Shown here piece after piece: positions 36,401 to 45,526 of a stretch of DNA of 64,000 nucleotides. Under the pieces are notes generated by a model. The model saw only the letters and a program-made list of their open reading frames with translations, did not search any database and was not told the DNA's origin. Position 1 is the stretch's first letter. Each line of letters opens with the position of its first letter. Where the stretch lies: the NCBI GenBank assembly GCA_004194705.1, contig SADC01001278.1, positions 806,001 to 870,000 of the forward strand, in the 5' to 3' direction. The position numbers and the translations under genes are program-made. This DNA comes from Ditylenchus dipsaci. Taxonomy: Eukaryota; Nematoda; Chromadorea; Rhabditida; Anguinidae.

Positions 36401-38586
36401 CTATGAGCATAATTGCACGCGTAAAAAATGGCACCGTACGCCGGTACTGGCGCCGAGGTTTTCGAAAATAAGAGCTAGAACAGTCGCCGTGTTTTTACAA
36501 AATCGGCATCGGGCGCACAATGTGGCACCGGTCATTTTTTGTCGCCGGGCGCCGAAAAAATAAATGGTTTACTTAAAAAGTGTTTTTTGCAGAAATAAAA
36601 TTACAAAAAGTCAAAATTTTTCCATGTTATACACTTACATTGTTTTCCTTTTTGACAATAATGGTTTTGTAAGACTTTTTGTTAAAATTGAGGGAGCACT
36701 AAACATGCATTCTACGCCGCTGTACTTGCAGAAATAGACAGTATGGCCAGTAATGGCCTAGCCTGGCCAGTAATGAGTAAAACTATGATACCAGTAAGAT
36801 TTATATTAAATAGCAGTAAGTTAGTGTTAATTGACTTGTTTCTCTCCTTTTAAAATTTTATTGCATGAGTTCAATAGCTAATTCTTCTTGAATTCCTTGA
36901 AATAAATTTGTGATTTGTTGGTCAACTATATTTACAAAAAGGTGGAATCATATCATAATCAGCAAAAAATCAATAAAAATATTTTAAAAAGTTTGAGAGA
37001 CTTTTGGAAATAAATTTAATAAAAAAATATGCAAATTTGTCAGCGCTCTAGCAAATATGGTTGCAACCTAGTGAGTTTCCAGCAATAAAAAATAACATCT
37101 TGTTACCTGTGCAGTTGGCTTCGTCATTTCCACTAGCACAGTTTTTTTTCGCCATTGCACACCATATTCTGTTTAAAACATGCAAACTGGACAATTCTTA
37201 TAAAATCGAGACATTTTAAGTTACTATATTCCCTCTAATTTAGCGGCCCTCCCAATTTAGCGTCCGCCTCTAATTCAACAAAAAAATTAGCGGCCCTTCT
37301 ATTTTAACGGCCCTTTAAATATCGCAAAGCTGTCGAAATGGATTCATGAGAGATGCACCATTGGAATTATATGAATTCCACGTTATTTTATTGGTTGATT
37401 TTTTTTAATAATACGCCTCTAAATAAGCTTTTTCGTCTTTGGCTGACTTTTGAGGGAAAAAGCATGTTTTTGTCTCGCTGAATTTTTTTTCCAAATGACC
37501 CGAATGACCACTCATTCATTCTGATTCAGAATAAAATCCGACTAATTAACTGTAGAACTTCTCAAGTAATATGCGAGAAATTGTACAGTTAATTAAGTGG
37601 GTCTCATTCCGAGTCAGAATGAATGGGTGGCAGACCTGTGCACGGGCTCAATTTTTCACGGCCGAACATTTTTTCTGAGCTCAGGGCTTCATGACTCATT
37701 ATTTGCTGGTGGTGGCCAAAGTCAATTGAGTGGTGATGCTATAGGTAAAATTAGCTATAGTTGAGCTTCATGACTCAAAAAGCATCCAAATGTCACAGTG
37801 TGTGGCACAGTGATACAAAAATTGTGCTCACTTTTTGTGTTTGGGATATAGCATATATAGAGCCAGCCTTAAAGGCGCATTCACAATGAGGATTCTGTTT
37901 GCGGATGATAAATCAGATTTGTCACATGGAAATGGCCATAAGTTTTTTTTTATTTTATTTAAATGATTCTGTTATCGCCATCTTGTAGCTAAGATTCAGG
38001 GCTTCAAGATGAGCCATTGATAAGTTAGATGTTGTTGAAAAATTAAGCTAAAAAAGAAAGACTCCGCCCAAGCATCCACACTCGAATTCGAGTTCGGATT
38101 CTTGGGCGGAGTCTTAAAATTTTATCTGAGTTTTCGAAGCAACATTTACTCAGTCAATAGCTCATTTGGTAGCCCTAAACCTCAACTATATGATGTGAGA
38201 AGCTATATAAGCCACTGGAAAATAAATAAACCATACCAACTGAATAATTTTGGGAAAACAGCAACCGGCTGCATAATTAAAGGAAATACGGTATCCCAAA
38301 TTATGATAAAAGAAAAATCAAAGCAAACCTCATTGTCACATTTAAAGTCGAATTTCTTGCACACTCTAACATTTTCTAAAAACCCGTAATGTCTAGCAAA
38401 ATATTTCAAATAGGTGTCTTTGTTGGAAGAATTTGGTAACTTCGGATCAAGGTATTCTTGCATCCTTAGTTCGAATTTGTCTGCAATTGGAAGCTCAGCC
38501 TGGTTGCAGGAAAAATAGGGTAAAATACCCAGAAAAACTGAAACTGCGCATTGTACAAAAAGAGTCCGATAGAATATGAGTTTCAT
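30490..38586 (-). CDS. Secreted or membrane protein with multiple LDL-receptor class A repeats
   Basis: Exon 1 (38586-38329) starts MKLIFYRTLFVQCAVSVFLG, a signal peptide, and reaches CKKFDFKCDNE. Later exons continue Cys-rich Ca-binding repeats: 37168-37107 (MVCNGEK...SGNDEANC), about 36282 (CKAAADLHSYICFRSISSFC), about 35940-35753 (CNGVADCRHNQDEDN; CDGEVDCPDQSDE), about 35685-35560 (CIHRWSICNNAIDCPGGEDE), about 35500-35120 (CNGYPNCKDGSDEADC), 31134-30970 (CLEDVRRCDGMKNCSDGQDE) and a last Cys-rich exon at 30750-30490. The DG..DC..SDE..C pattern is the Ca cage. Partners (lipoprotein, protease, matrix) cannot be inferred. The 4-kb gap between the 35.1 and 31.1 kb exons is intron filled by a pogo element and a large TIR element. 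One-base slips (an A run at about 37141) and a TAG near 35463 obscure the frame. Confidence 0.78.
31176..32349 (-). mobile_element. pogo/Tigger-like transposon A
   Basis: Ends TACCGTATATCTTCTATTAG / AATAGAAGATATACGGTA with subterminal TTCTATTAGAACGCC words repeated three or more times at each side. It carries the DDE part of a pogo transposase on the minus strand and lies in an intron of the LDLa gene, same strand. Confidence 0.88.
31384..32160 (-). pseudogene. pogo-like DDE transposase, C-terminal two thirds
   Basis: Minus strand: NISIWMNDTTTEGYLRK, then LLVWDAFASHKNE (second catalytic Asp in the DDE_1 fold), then AAYIPGGCTKFIQ|APDVSWNKPFK, typical of pogo/Tigger. WVERAWRELSKEVIIKSF follows, then after a GC-AG intron ACALTTATDGSEDERITCFK and an acidic tail ending at the TGA near 31406. 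A frame slip lies around 31780 (KPFK). The N-terminal HTH/CENP-B domains are missing. The C-terminal half is clearly homologous to the 60-61 kb and 57 kb copies. Confidence 0.78.
33074..34177. mobile_element. hAT-like element, TAGAGATGATGA ends, GATTAATCGC words
   Basis: TAGAGATGATGACGATCGAT at the left and TCATCATCTCTA at the right, flanked by TCCCCCTG / CCCCCCTG (7/8). Both ends are packed with CGATTAATCGC and AATCGCAATCGC words, some 25 in total. The centre is AT-rich with CCGCAAAATACTTTT words that also occur at 41950-42170. No transposase. Confidence 0.82.
34300..34640 (-). repeat. Dispersed hairpin repeat, copy 3
   Basis: Minus strand: TGATCAAGAGTCTTGCTCGG, AATCATGTCTAAGGTAAGTG, then a hairpin of about 45 bp per arm around CTGCGCCCCCTTGGGGGC, closing with CGCCTTAGAC. 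A second hairpin, GCATAAAAAACATGC, and TATCTTTTTCGG follow. The best-preserved copy. Confidence 0.65.
37200..38130. repeat. Intron of the LDLa gene with pogo-like fragment and hairpins
   Basis: TATTCCCTCTAATTTAGCGG at about 37227 resembles a degraded pogo MITE end. An imperfect hairpin at 37519-37625 (ATTCATTCTGA arms) and a sharp 15-bp hairpin at 38057-38114 (AAGACTCCGCCCAAG...CTTGGGCGGAGTCTT) follow. No exon seen. Confidence 0.5.
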
Positions 38587-39319
38587 TGGCAGCTTTATTA
38601 GAGTCGTTTAAACACTATTTTTAAATAAGTGAAAAGAACGAACTTTTAGCTCCAGATTAGCTCCTGGTATCTTCTCTCTTTTGTTCTTTTTTTCAGCTCT
38701 CGGTTTGAACGGTTAAACCAAGGGCTGAAAAAAGGAACAAAACAGAGAAAATACCTGAGGCCAGAGCAAAGGAAGACAGCATCAACTGAGGCCAGAGCAA
38801 TCCTTGTTTTGCCAAATGACGGCGGGAAAAGCTGTTTTTAAAATGATTTGTTTGTTTTTAGAAAATATTATTGATAGGTATTGGGACAAATGGGAGAAAC
38901 CTTGAAAACTGCTGATTTAAAACACTATATTAGTACGCTCCTTACATTCGCACAATTATTATGTTTTAAAATAATGTCTACTTTTAGCAACACTTCAATT
39001 TTGTGGGTACTACTACCTATACCAACGTCTGTGTACCACTTTTTCAGAAGCACCACCCGTGTATGAGTACCTGACTACCACTGCTCAGTGGGTGGGCACT
39101 ACCCCTAAATACCACTACCCAGGCTTCACCTCCTAAGTAACACTACCTCTGTCTATTTAGAAACACTTTATTGAAAAAATCTGAGTAAAAATAAAAATAA
39201 GTTATATAATCAATTGTGAACTAAAACTTTCTGCATCTAAATCAGTTTTGTCTGAAAAAAAAATTGAAGAATTCAAACCAATCCCAAAATCATTAAATTA
39301 CTTTTCCAGCTGATGTTCT
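38587..39319. other. Intergenic between LDLa gene and PCMT
   Basis: No gene or clear repeat. An inverted word GGTTTGAACGGTTAAACC lies near 38700. Degenerate ACCACTACC words run at 39000-39140. An AATAAA-type signal for PCMT on the minus strand is not obvious. Confidence 0.4.
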
Positions 39320-40606
39320 TTAGTTGTAAGCGGAATATAGACTACTGCTAGTAATTTTTTTCTCTCGAACCTCAGTAGGTGAGATTTTGTCAATCTGCAA
39401 AAAGTCTTGGCGGTCTGGGCCCCAACTGGAAAAAGCATTGGTCCATCGATTTCTTATTGCTCTATCAGCTAAATTTTTATATCTTAGCAATTTTTTTTCA
39501 AATTCTCGTTTGATATAATTACTGATATCTTTGGGCAAGTCACTAGCTGCAGCACCAACATGAATAGCATCATAAGGCCCCAAGACGGAAAGCCCAATCT
39601 TCCGTCTCCTGTAATGAGTTTCAGCTTTCCAGAGTCTAGTAGATCTGCATCGTTTAGACGAATGTTTTTTTCAGACATTTTAACAAGCTCGGGCATGTGA
39701 TCGATGCCCGCCACTTTGCCATTTTGACCCAACTGAAAAATTTTATATCAAAAGAAAAGTATCAGAAATATTACCAATTTAGCAAAAGTAAACACAAATA
39801 TCCAGATCCAGAACCCACATCCAAGACCTGAAACAATTTTTTGATTTGAAAAGTTTACCGTGCAGGCCGATTGTGCGTAAATATCACTTTTTGACCGGGA
39901 TATTTTAACTGTGCCGTTCCGTTCTGGGCATTGTAGCCCAAAAATTTAGCCATGGAATAAGGCCCTAAAATACTCAAAAAGCCTCCGAAAAAGCCAATTA
40001 GGGAGTATATGGAAAATTTCACCCGTTTCGGAGCAAAATGCAACAGTACAGTCAAAACTCGATACAGTGTGTACCGTGAGGACCGGCTTCAGTTGTACAC
40101 TATATGAAGGTGTACACTATGTCCAGTTGTACTCTATATCGGGTGTACATTATATCGTAATGAGCACTATATCGAGTTTCGACTGTAAATATTCTTAAGG
40201 CATAATAGCAGAGCTAAAATACTCGATGCAAGATGACTCAGTTTTGATGGCAAAAAACACTAATAAACGCTTAACCTTAGCATGAGCACCTCTCTTTGAG
40301 CCCCTCTTCCAAGTGCTCTAGTGCGGCAGCTCTCGTTGCTCCAAAACCAATAGCTTGAGGCTTGTCAAAATAGGGCTCATTAGCAGTAAAGTCAGCTCGG
40401 TCCACAGAAAGCGAAGATTTTTTGACTTCATCACTTTTAACATCTCCTACAGAAAAGTGTGCAGAAAAGTGTTGCATAACGTAGAGATAAGAAGCAAAAA
40501 GGTTTAACTTACTAGCCAAATGCTCGACCAACTGAGCCTGGGGTTTAAAATCGATTGTGTTGCGACTCATATTGCGGCTAATTTTACCTATAGCATCACC
40601 ACACAA
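39320..40606 (-). CDS. PCMT1: Protein-L-isoaspartate O-methyltransferase
   Basis: Uses S-adenosylmethionine to methylate isoaspartyl residues in damaged proteins, starting their repair; cytosolic. The N-terminal exons give RADFTANEPYFDKPQAIGFG, the substrate-side motif. Exon at about 39835 reads VLDVGSGSGYL, SAM motif I. Then GQNGKVAGIDHMPELV, GKLKLITGDGRLGF and PYDAIHVGAAA (motif II). The stop is at 39320. The region after DLPKDI lacks the usual LKPGGRL stretch, but QIDKI...EVREKKI near the end fits the family. The frame between GDGRLGF and PYDAIHV slips one base at a G run. A MITE sits in an intron (40047-40187). Start at 40606 or at the in-frame ATG at 40570. Confidence 0.85.
40047..40187. 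mobile_element. Tigger/Tc1-type MITE in a PCMT intron
   Basis: TACAGTCAAAACTCGATACA ... TATCGAGTTTCGACTGTA, TA-flanked. The word TTGTACACTATAT is repeated four times inside. Confidence 0.78.
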
Positions 40607-41505
40607 TTGAATTTGGCCACCACCAGCAAATAATGTTAGGGCCCAAGGCGAAAAAATTTCAAATTAAAAATAAAGTGCTCCCATATTGTTACCTTTATTG
40701 TCTAGATAAATATGTAGAAAATAAAAGAAAAAGCGCCAGGAGAACAAAATAGACACAGTTAGAAGCTATTTTGATAAGCAACAGTATAATTAACACGGGA
40801 ACGGCTGATTGTGATTTCGGTTGATGCTAGTTTAGTTTTCATGCTGAGTCTAAATTGTTATTGGAATTTTCAGCTACTGTGGGAATTTACGAGAAAAATG
40901 CGTTTGAAGTTGTTTTTACTTTTGACATTTAAACTTTTGACAGGCTATATCTCAGCCATGCTTGTGCATTCCAAGAATCTGTGAACTGTTTCGGAATATG
41001 CAAAAAGTAGGCTTTCTTTTGATATAACATGCCGAATTTAATAATGCTGCTTGAGGTCTGAAAAATCAAAAATAGTAAAAGTTGCAATTTTTTAAAATCC
41101 TTTTGAGGTTTTTAGGGTCTAACTTTTGCTGTGCTAATATTTCAGTATTTTTTTCAGAGATTTAGATAAAGTTATCAAAGCTAAGCCGAATGGTGTATTC
41201 ATGCATCAAAACAGTCGTCAAATTGATGACACATATTCCTTAACAGGTATGAGTGCAACTAATTTTTTTAGTTGGCGTACAAAGTACTTTCCGCTCGAAA
41301 AATTGTAATATAGACGTCAGATTCATGATCAGCATAGTCGATTCACTTCAGAAAATGCCTTCTAAAGTCAAAAAAACACAAATTTAAAACTCAACACTGA
41401 TATTCTCCAGCTAATTTAGGATTTCATTCAGTAAATTTGGTGATTTTTCGAATTTAAGTGAAGAATTTATAAGTCAGAAAATATGTTAAAGGTCCATACT
41501 TGTTG
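40607..41505. other. Upstream of PCMT, no gene seen
   Basis: AT-rich, with no recognised repeat or coding exon. Any PCMT promoter would lie just above 40606. Confidence 0.4.
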
Positions 41506-41887
41506 CGCAACCAGACAAAGCAACATCAAAACTATTTTGTCGCCCGACAAAATATTTTTAAATGAACATTTGTCGCGCGACAAAATAATTTTTTTGTCAT
41601 TTTGTCGTGCGACAATGCAAAAAATTTTGCTCTTTGTCGCGCGACAATGCAACAAATAAATCATTAATGTCTCGAGAGTAATTTACAATTTAGCAATCAA
41701 TTCTAAATTTGAAGATGCGCATATTGATCGGGAACGCTAACCATGAACACCTAAATAAATATCTTGAAAAAAATCCTTCGAAAATCCGAAAAAGAGCATA
41801 ATTTGTTGCAATGTCGCGCGACAATGCAACATTTTTGTTGCATTGTCGCGCGACAAAATAGCTTTGATGTTGCTTTGTCTGGTTGCC
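41506..41887. mobile_element. hAT-like MITE with TTGTCGCGCGACAA words
   Basis: Ends CGCAACCAGACAAAGCAACA / TGTTGCTTTGTCTGGTTGCC lie between a perfect 8-bp duplication ACTTGTTG (41498-41505, 41888-41895). Six TTGTCGCGCGACAA-type palindromes fill the subterminal zones. Non-coding. Confidence 0.85.
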
Positions 41888-42955
41888 ACTTGTTGATAAC
41901 AGTTCAAATTCGGGAGATTCAAATGCGAGCGGGACACCTTTTCAGGAAAAAACTTTTTTCTTGCGGTAAAAAATTTTTTGTGTCGCAAAAATACTTTACT
42001 TTAACTTTTCTTTCCGCAAATTTTCTTCTTACTGTAACGATATTTCACGTCAAAATAAAATAAAGGTAGGAGCAGAAAAAAAAGTATTTTAGCGGCAGAA
42101 AAAAAGTTTTGTTACGACAAAAAAAAAAGATTTTTGCGGCAGACAAAAGTATTTCTACAACAAGAAAAATGTCCCCCCTTTTTCATCTCTTTTTTTCATA
42201 TTTCTTCTCTTTGAGAAGTTTGAAAAAATCTACTTTAATCATAGAATTTACAGTGTAAGAAACCTTATTAACAAGCTAATCTTTGCAGCTAGCCATCTCG
42301 AGTTGTGAAAAAATAGTGTGAAAAAGCAGCAAACAAACGTTTACAAGACGTAAAACTGTGCAATTGATCTGCAGGGGAATAAGCAAGCAAATAATAATAT
42401 GGGCAGAACAGATAAGATAATAGTACAGTATACCAGTTAAAAAGATGAAAAATACGGAATTGTCGAGCAAATTAAACTCACATGTTGACCATGATCGTTA
42501 ACACTATGGCAAAATCTGGGGGTTTTAGAATGAATTGATGCAAGATAATTAAAAAAGCCGGGCAGAAACAGTTTAACTGCCAAAAAAATTCAATTTTTAA
42601 ATTTATATAAAATTGAGCTAAATATATGTTGTTCCTGAAATTTTTTACCGCTGTCAACGGCGCTGATCCCTGAAAAAAAATTGACTTAAGCGTCGAAGCC
42701 GCGCTGTACTATTAAAATTTTTTAGCACCGATGCTGGCTTGTAAAAACAACTGGCGCCGACACCGACACAATTGACGCAAACGCCAGAGGTGAAATATAA
42801 GGGTGGAAAAGTTTATATAACTTTATGATATAAAAAAATCGTAACTTGCAAACCGTCATCAAAATATACAGCAATGGCCCTTGCCCGATAATTAAATTAA
42901 ATGCAAATGTTTAGCAGAATATTTAAATCTTTTGATCGAGCTGGATAAAAGCAGG
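41888..42955. other. Gene-free stretch with GCAAAAAT words
   Basis: CGGTAAAAAATTTTTT, CCGCAAATTTT and GCGGCAGAAAAAAAGT words run at 41955-42170, as in the core of the 33-34 kb hAT. A hydrophobic minus-strand frame (42470-42276) has no supporting feature. A degraded GGCGCCGACACCG patch lies near 42750. Confidence 0.4.
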
Positions 42956-43057
42956 CTATGTTGTAGAAAGTGGAAGTTTGGCCTGGGTGATGCCCCTGTA
43001 ATGAGTCACAATAGCTGCAGCCAGCTGCTCCTTCTCGATGAAAAAGCCAGCAGCCAG
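42956..43057 (-). CDS. Possible terminal coding exon, unrecognised
   Basis: After an AG acceptor at 43058 the frame reads LAAGFFIEKEQLAAAIVTHY then RGITQAKLPLSTT and stops at 42956. It has a more balanced codon make-up than its surroundings. No upstream partner exon was identified, and no family can be named. Confidence 0.3.
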   Translation of the reverse strand: MAAGFFIEKEQLAAAIVTHYRGITQAKLPLSTT

Positions 43058-43254
43058 CTAATTTAATCACGTGGTTAAACATTATACTGGAAAATTTCAA
43101 TGCTTATTTACCAAATTTCTATGGCTGGCTCAGCCACTGGCTGGAACAAGTAAAGTTAGATACAGCTTCTATGTTAATCAGTTATGCCAGTAAAGAGAAC
43201 TTTTGTCTAAGCTTTGTCCAATTTCGCTAAGCTCAAAAACACCATCATATGGAC

Positions 43255-43699
43255 TACAGTCGAACCTTTATAAACTACCACCCCTGGGACATCGATTTGG
43301 TGGCGTTTTGTCGGGGGTGGTGGTTTATTGAGGGTGACATTTTATCGGGTTTCAATCAGTACAGTCAACACACTCGCCTGAAACCTAGATAAAAACATAT
43401 AAACTGAAGAAGAAGACAAACCGACTAAGAAAATTACAAAGTCAACCAACCAAGCAAACAGAAAAAAAAGGTTGATGAAAAATCAAAAACAAATTTGATT
43501 TTAGGCGAAAATTTGAAAAACATGTTAGGTGGAGAATAATTTTTGTGACGGGACCGGATTGGCGCTGGCGGGACAATGACAATTTATCAAGTAGCGGTTT
43601 ATTGGTATTGGTAAACTTTCTATTGGTAAACTTTTCTTTGTTTCTCTGATGGCCAACCAACTTTCACCACAGGTGGCGGTTTATCCAGGTTCTACTGTA
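43255..43699. mobile_element. Tigger/pogo-type element, TACAGTCGAACCTTTATAAA ends
   Basis: Left TACAGTCGAACCTTTATAAA and right TTTATCCAGGTTCTACTGTA, with about 26-bp ends of the CAGTCGAACCT type common to Tigger/pogo. Word GGTGGCGGTTTAT repeated. An internal CAGTCAACACAC word is present. Non-coding. Confidence 0.7.
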
Positions 43700-43940
43700 T
43701 TTTAAAACTCCCAGCCCATTTTTTAGGATTAAATGGGCTAAAATTTTAACTCACAGGGTGGAATGGCACATGTAGGTGCCTTGTTATAAAAATAATGTTT
43801 TTCATGAGAAAGAAAATGTTTATAATGAGATAATTTAATGTCAATTATAATCATATTTGGACAATTCGTCAACCCGATTTTTTCGAATTGGCTAGTTTTT
43901 TTTAATTTTTTTTTAAAATATTTATTGGGTGAATGTTAGT

Positions 43941-44210
43941 TTACAAAGAAGTTTCGGGCTTCAATTCATCGCCCGTTTTCCTCTTTTTGTCTAGGTTCTT
44001 AACTGATAATCCTTCTATGTCTGCTTTTTTCATACTATGAGTCCTGACTTTAGACAACTGCTCATGGAAAATTCTGAAAAGGAAATTTTTTTTATACAAA
44101 AATGCATGGTAAATATGAGCCTTCACTAAATGGACGAGGATCAGCTGACCTGGATTTATGACTGAACACAATTTGAGGTTAGACTGAACACGGTTTTTGG
44201 ACTCGCTCAT
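43941..44210 (-). CDS. Small basic protein or exon pair, unrecognised
   Basis: The 89-aa frame starts MSESKNRVQSNLKLCSVINP and ends SVKNLDKKRKTGDELKPETS. The middle may be an intron (GTCAGCTG...CTTTTCAG) although the simple splice does not keep frame. The Lys-rich tail suggests a nucleic-acid-associated or nuclear protein; this is inference only. Confidence 0.35.
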   Translation of the reverse strand: MSESKNRVQSNLKLCSVINPGQLILVHLVKAHIYHAFLYKKNFLFRIFHEQLSKVRTHSMKKADIEGLSVKNLDKKRKTGDELKPETSL

Positions 44211-44211
44211 T

Positions 44212-45115
44212 TTAAAACTTTATTTTGACGGTACATTTTTCTGGCTGCTAATTACAGTATTTCCTCTAATAACTTCCCATTCTCTAATAACTCCTAGAGC
44301 GAAAATTTCGCAAATCTGTTAAAAAAAGATTTAGCGGCCAAAGAAGAGTGAGTAGCGGCCAGAAAAAAAGTACCGTCTATTTGATTTGGATCAAGTTGGG
44401 ACCACGTTTATGCCAGTCTTCAATGCTTTTCGAATTGTCCAAAAATTTGCATTTTGAGTTAAAAACAAATGTTTTACTGGAAGTGAAAAAAGTTCTGAAA
44501 TTTGACTGAAAAAGATGAGTTCTAGACTTGAAATGGCTTCTAGTTTTGACTGGTCCTCAACTTCGTGAAAGACTTCTCTAACTTTGAAGAGTAGAATAAC
44601 AAGCACCCAGTTAGATTTTGCTCTAAAAAGATTTTGTTAGATTTTGCTCTTGCTTAGATTTTGTTAGTTAGATTTTGCTCTGATATTTATGACCTGTGTC
44701 TAATTTTTGAAAAAATTTTGCTGAAAAATTGAAAAATCGAAGGTGGGTGGGGTTGTTTTATGAATGGTCTTTTTTTCGAAAAATGGCTTTTTTGCCATTT
44801 TTCCCCGGGGAGGCCCACGGGAGGCTTTACCACTGTGCCATGCCAGCCTGAGCTCTACTAGAGTTGCCGGTGCCAAAAACAGCTTGGCCCCCCCTGTCGA
44901 TTTTTTGGCACCGGCAACTCCAATAGAGCCCAAGTATGTCTGAAAATCTAAAATGCACCTTTTTGGACAATTTGAAAAGCCGTGTCCTGACTTTCTTCAC
45001 CCTTGCCCAAGTCTAAATTAAAGAAATGTAAAAGGTGCGAGTTCGAAAACCGTGGTCAGTAAACCATCATATTTGGGCCAGTCAAATTAGTGGTCAGTTG
45101 ATCGTTTACCTTTCT
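44212..45115. other. Intergenic with degraded MITE end and a hairpin
   Basis: ACAGTATTTCCTCTAATAAC near 44255 is a diverged pogo-type end without a partner. At 44852-44931 a hairpin of about 28 bp per arm (GGCTCTA[CT]T...GAGTTGCCGGTGCCAAAAA) flanks a C-rich loop. No gene. Confidence 0.5.
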
Positions 45116-45352
45116 ACCGTATTTACTCTAACTATGCCCCACCTCCAACTTCAAGTAGCCTGAAATTTCTGTTTTCATTTACTGTTTGAGCTGTGCAAAA
45201 AGGTGCCTGCGAGGGATTTTAAAACTCTAACAGGCCATTTTAACACAGCTCAAACAGTAAATGAAGACAGAAGTTTCAGATAACTTGAAGTTTAATTTTT
45301 TATTATTATTCTAACTATGCTCCATGGGGGAATGATTAAAGTGAGTACGGTA
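45116..45352. mobile_element. pogo-type MITE
   Basis: TACCGTATTTACTCTAACTA ... AGTGAGTACGGTA, with an internal hairpin whose arms contain TTTCATTTACTGTTTGAGCT. Confidence 0.7.
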
Positions 45353-45526
45353 AGTTACACTGCCCAAGCCATTAGTGAAAAACCCACTTTTTGGGCACAA
45401 ATTTGGTGTTTAAACCAGTAAGCATTTCTGTAACAGTTTGCTTCAAAGAAGGGACTTGTGTATCATCTGTATTTCCGTTGCTAAAACACTACTAATTTGT
45501 TCCAATTATAGCGTTTGTAAGTAATC

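Noticed and set aside
42276..42470. Hydrophobic 64-aa minus-strand ORF
   Set aside because: AT-rich sequence gives hydrophobic codons by chance; no neighbouring exons or signals.
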